36,234 nucleotides of DNA from an uncultured Roseateles sp. (lineage in GTDB: Bacteria; Pseudomonadota; Gammaproteobacteria; Burkholderiales; Burkholderiaceae), in assembly GCA_946480605.1 (NCBI GenBank), contig CAMLKW010000018.1:1-36234 (forward strand), read 5' to 3'. A program made the translations under genes and the position numbers. Every line of letters begins with the position of its first letter. Within the stretch, counting starts at the first letter, position 1. Of the stretch, positions 34,060 to 36,234 are shown piece after piece. The notes under the pieces were generated by a model. The model was not told where the DNA came from, made no database searches, and worked only from the letters and a program-made list of their open reading frames with translations.

Positions 34060-35357
34060 CAGACGATGCCGGAGCCGGAGGCGCCCGCCTTGGGCGGACG
34101 CTTGACGGCCACCTGCTCGCGATAGCCGGCAGCGCGGTAGGCCGCCACCGGGTCGATCGCGCCGCCCGAACGCAGGCGGGCCATCGCCAGGATGGGGCTC
34201 ACGTCGGTGCGGAAAGCCTTCTTCAGCGTCTGCGCGGCCTGCAGCACGTCGTTGCTTTCCTGGAAGCCGGCCAGCGCGGCGCGGTCCACCAGCGCGGCCT
34301 GCACGAAGGCGCGCTGCACTTCGACGGCGCTGCTCATCAGGCTCTCGATCGGATCGGTCACGTTGTGCGACTGGTCCAGCATGTACGACGGGTTGAACGC
34401 CGCGCCGTCACGGGCCTGCGAATCGGCCAGCTCGTTGAAGATCAGGAAGAGCTGGAACGGGTCGATGGAGCCCGAGTCCAGGTCGTCATCGCCGTACTTG
34501 CTGTCGTTGAAGTGGAAGCCACCCAGCTTGCCGAACTGCGCCAGGCGGGCCACGATCATCTCGATGTTGGTGTTGGGCGCGTGGTGGCCCAGGTCCACCA
34601 GGCACTTGGCCTTCGGGCCCAGGGTCTGCGCGACGGCAAAGCTGGTGCCCCAGTCGGCGATGACGCTGCAGTAGAACGCCGGCTCGAACAGCTTGTGCTC
34701 GATGTACATCTGCCAGTCGTCGGGCAGCGCTGCGTAGATGCCCTTGGCGCTGTCGATGTAGCGCTCCAGCGCGCCACGCAGGTTGCTCTGGCCGGGGAAG
34801 TTGGCGCCGTCGCCCACCCACACCGTCAGGCCCTTGGAACCCAGCGTCTTGCCCAGCTCGATGCAGTCGATGTTGTGCTGCACGGCCAGCTCGCGCGAGG
34901 CCTTGTTCGTGCTGGTCAGGCTGCCGAACTTGTAGGTGGCGGACTGGCCGGCCTGGTCCTGGAAGGTGTTGGAGTTGACGGCGTCGAAGCCCAGGCCCAG
35001 CGAGTCGGCCTGTTCACGCAGACCCTTGGGATCGGTGGGCTTGTCCCACGGGAAGTGCAGCGACACGGCCGGCGTGGCGCGCGTCAGCTGGTTGATGACG
35101 GCGCAGTCTTCCAGCTTCTCGGTCACGTCACGCGGCTCGCCCTTGCCGGGGAAGCGCGCGAAGCGCGTGCCACCGGTGCCGGCGCCCCAGCTGGGCACGG
35201 CCACGCCGAAGGTCTGGGCCTTGGCGGTGAGGGCCTCGATGTCCACGCCGCGGCGGGACAGCATGCCGCCCAGCGCGTCGTAGTCGGCCTGCAGCTCGGC
35301 GCGCTGCTTGGCGTTGTGTTGCTCGACCTGGCCGGCGTCAATCATTTGCTTGGTCAT
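34059..35357 (-). CDS. rhaI: L-rhamnose isomerase (Pseudomonas stutzeri type)
   Basis: The predicted protein has 432 residues, against 430 in P. stutzeri RhaI. It converts L-rhamnose to L-rhamnulose in the cytoplasm. The metal-site residues known from that enzyme occur here with a one-residue offset: Glu220, Asp255, His258, His282, Asp290 and Asp328 (MYIEHK, VDLGHHAP, GGFHFND, MLDQSHN). The ATG at 35357 has GGAG 7 nt upstream and gives the family N-terminus MTKQMIDAGQVEQHN; a longer open frame to 35420 adds an unrelated prefix. It lies 28 bp after the aldolase/dehydrogenase fusion and overlaps GH28 by TGATG. It also accepts other sugars in related enzymes, but the context says rhamnose. Confidence 0.96.
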   Translation of the reverse strand: MTKQMIDAGQVEQHNAKQRAELQADYDALGGMLSRRGVDIEALTAKAQTFGVAVPSWGAGTGGTRFARFPGKGEPRDVTEKLEDCAVINQLTRATPAVSLHFPWDKPTDPKGLREQADSLGLGFDAVNSNTFQDQAGQSATYKFGSLTSTNKASRELAVQHNIDCIELGKTLGSKGLTVWVGDGANFPGQSNLRGALERYIDSAKGIYAALPDDWQMYIEHKLFEPAFYCSVIADWGTSFAVAQTLGPKAKCLVDLGHHAPNTNIEMIVARLAQFGKLGGFHFNDSKYGDDDLDSGSIDPFQLFLIFNELADSQARDGAAFNPSYMLDQSHNVTDPIESLMSSAVEVQRAFVQAALVDRAALAGFQESNDVLQAAQTLKKAFRTDVSPILAMARLRSGGAIDPVAAYRAAGYREQVAVKRPPKAGASGSGIV

Positions 35358-35385
35358 GAAAATCTCCAGTACAGCGGCAAGTGGC

Positions 35386-36234
35386 TCAACGAGTAAACGC
35401 CGCGGCGTTGCCGGCGTCAACGTTCAGCACGTTGCCCGTGCTCTTGCCCGACTTGTCGCTGGCCAGGAAGTACACCGCCTCGGCGATGTCTTCCGGCAGC
35501 ACGCTGAGCTTGAGCATGCTGCGCTGGCGGTAGAACTCTTCGATGTTGTCGCTGTCGATCTTGTTCGACGCGGCACGCTCTTCCTTCCACTTGCCGTCCC
35601 AGATGCGCGAGCCGCGGATGACGGCGTCGGGGTTGACGACGTTGACGCGCACGCCGATGGCCGCGCCTTCCAGCGCGATGCAGCGGGCCAGGTGGATTTC
35701 AGCGGCCTTGGCCGTGCAGTAGGCGGAGGCGCCAGCCGAGGCGACCAGGCCGTTCTTGCTGGCGACGAACACCATGCTGCCGCCGGTCTTCTGCTGCTTC
35801 ATCAGGCGGAAGGCGCCGCGGCCGACCAGGAAGTAGCCGGTGACCAGGATGTCCTGGTTGCGCTGCCAGATTTCCAGCGTCGTGTCTTCCAGCGGCGCGG
35901 CCGAGGCGATGCCGGCGTTGGAGACGAGGATGTCCAGGCCGCCGAAGCGCAGCGCGGTGGCCGACAGCACGGCTTCCACTTCAGCTTCGGAGGTGATGTT
36001 GCCCTGCACGGTGGCGATGGCGTCCTTGCCGCCGACCTTCACGAGGTTGGCGTGGGCCTCGGCCAGCGCGCCGGCGTCGATGTCGGTCAGCATGACGCAG
36101 GCGCCTTCCTGCAGCAGCTGGCGGGCGACGGCCTGGCCGATGCCACCGGCGCCGCCGGTGACCAGGGCCACGCGGCCGGCCAGGCTCTTGGGCTTGGGCA
36201 TGCGCTGCAGCTTGGCTTCTTCGAGCAGCCAGTA
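35386..36234 (-). CDS. Bifunctional rhamnulose-1-phosphate aldolase / short-chain dehydrogenase, C-terminal part
   Basis: The visible 282 residues end at the TGA at 35386-35388. A short-chain dehydrogenase is clear: VALVTGGAGGIGQAV (cofactor loop), SNAG, the catalytic Tyr/Lys in SAYCTAKAA and a C-terminal STGNVLNVDAG. The frame remains open to the window edge through YWLLEEAKLQRMPKPK, a linker typical of the fused RhaD-like aldolase/dehydrogenase (YuxG, RhaEW-type). The Met at 36201 is thus probably internal and the aldolase domain lies outside. Aldolase splits rhamnulose-1-phosphate into DHAP and lactaldehyde; the dehydrogenase oxidises lactaldehyde. A stand-alone dehydrogenase is the less likely alternative. 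Confidence 0.88.
   Translation of the reverse strand, partial: YWLLEEAKLQRMPKPKSLAGRVALVTGGAGGIGQAVARQLLQEGACVMLTDIDAGALAEAHANLVKVGGKDAIATVQGNITSEAEVEAVLSATALRFGGLDILVSNAGIASAAPLEDTTLEIWQRNQDILVTGYFLVGRGAFRLMKQQKTGGSMVFVASKNGLVASAGASAYCTAKAAEIHLARCIALEGAAIGVRVNVVNPDAVIRGSRIWDGKWKEERAASNKIDSDNIEEFYRQRSMLKLSVLPEDIAEAVYFLASDKSGKSTGNVLNVDAGNAAAFTR

Noticed and set aside
36199..36201. ATG as the start of a stand-alone short-chain dehydrogenase
   Set aside because: The frame stays open to the window edge through YWLLEEAKLQR, a linker expected in the aldolase/dehydrogenase fusion, so the gene is treated as partial.
1..36234. CRISPR arrays, tRNA or rRNA genes, transposases and prophage genes
   Set aside because: None was seen; the inverted repeats found are single pairs without spacer arrays or transposase remnants.

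Overview
The window is GC-rich bacterial DNA with densely packed, often overlapping genes. It reads as a carbohydrate-utilisation locus of a betaproteobacterium, most likely order Burkholderiales (a Roseateles/Mitsuaria/Pelomonas-type organism). This placement is an inference from base composition, the TonB-receptor style, the MipA plus QseBC-like pair and the intergenic repeat style; no rRNA or other phylogenetic marker is present. The theme is breakdown of pectin, specifically rhamnogalacturonan I (RG-I) with its arabinan, galactan and charged side chains, followed by use of the released L-rhamnose.

Left arm (1-8736, + strand): the 3' end of a TonB-dependent outer-membrane receptor with a clear terminator; then a tightly spaced run of a PL11-type rhamnogalacturonan lyase, a lipoprotein GH43-like five-bladed propeller, a GH115 alpha-glucuronidase-like protein, a DUF1593/Sde182-type nucleoside-hydrolase-like protein and a second GH43 enzyme. 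Middle (8786-13474): genes with no evident pectin role, namely a membrane-anchored hypothetical protein, a MipA/OmpV outer-membrane protein, a divergent OmpR/QseBC-like two-component pair, a perfect 18-bp inverted repeat and a DUF2306 membrane protein. Right arm (13464-36234, - strand, read right to left): aldolase/dehydrogenase fusion (3' part only), L-rhamnose isomerase, a signal-less GH28, L-rhamnose mutarotase, a DUF6250-like protein, GH51 arabinofuranosidase, GH2, PL26-type exo-rhamnogalacturonan lyase, lipoprotein GH28; then a 361-bp gap with a long hairpin; then GH2, GH95, GH43 (subfamily-26-like), an alpha/beta-hydrolase esterase, a DUF5060 glycosidase-like protein and a PL1 pectate lyase lipoprotein. 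The two CAZyme arms converge on the middle block.

Proposed division of labour (inference): the exported PL11, PL1, GH28 and PL26 proteins cut the backbone, while GH43, GH51, GH2, GH95 and GH115 strip arabinose, galactose, fucose or L-galactose and glucuronate. The TonB receptor takes up oligosaccharides, the signal-less esterase and GH28 finish them in the cytoplasm, and RhaM, RhaI and the aldolase/dehydrogenase fusion route rhamnose into central metabolism. Stop-start overlaps (ATGA, GTGA or TGATG) link most neighbours, which suggests translational coupling. No inner-membrane sugar transporter, rhamnulokinase, unsaturated-galacturonyl hydrolase (GH105/GH88) or dedicated sugar-responsive regulator is visible; these would have to lie outside the window. 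The least explained parts are the DUF6250, DUF1593 and DUF5060 proteins, the GH2 with an altered catalytic motif, and the His-less cytoplasmic GH28.
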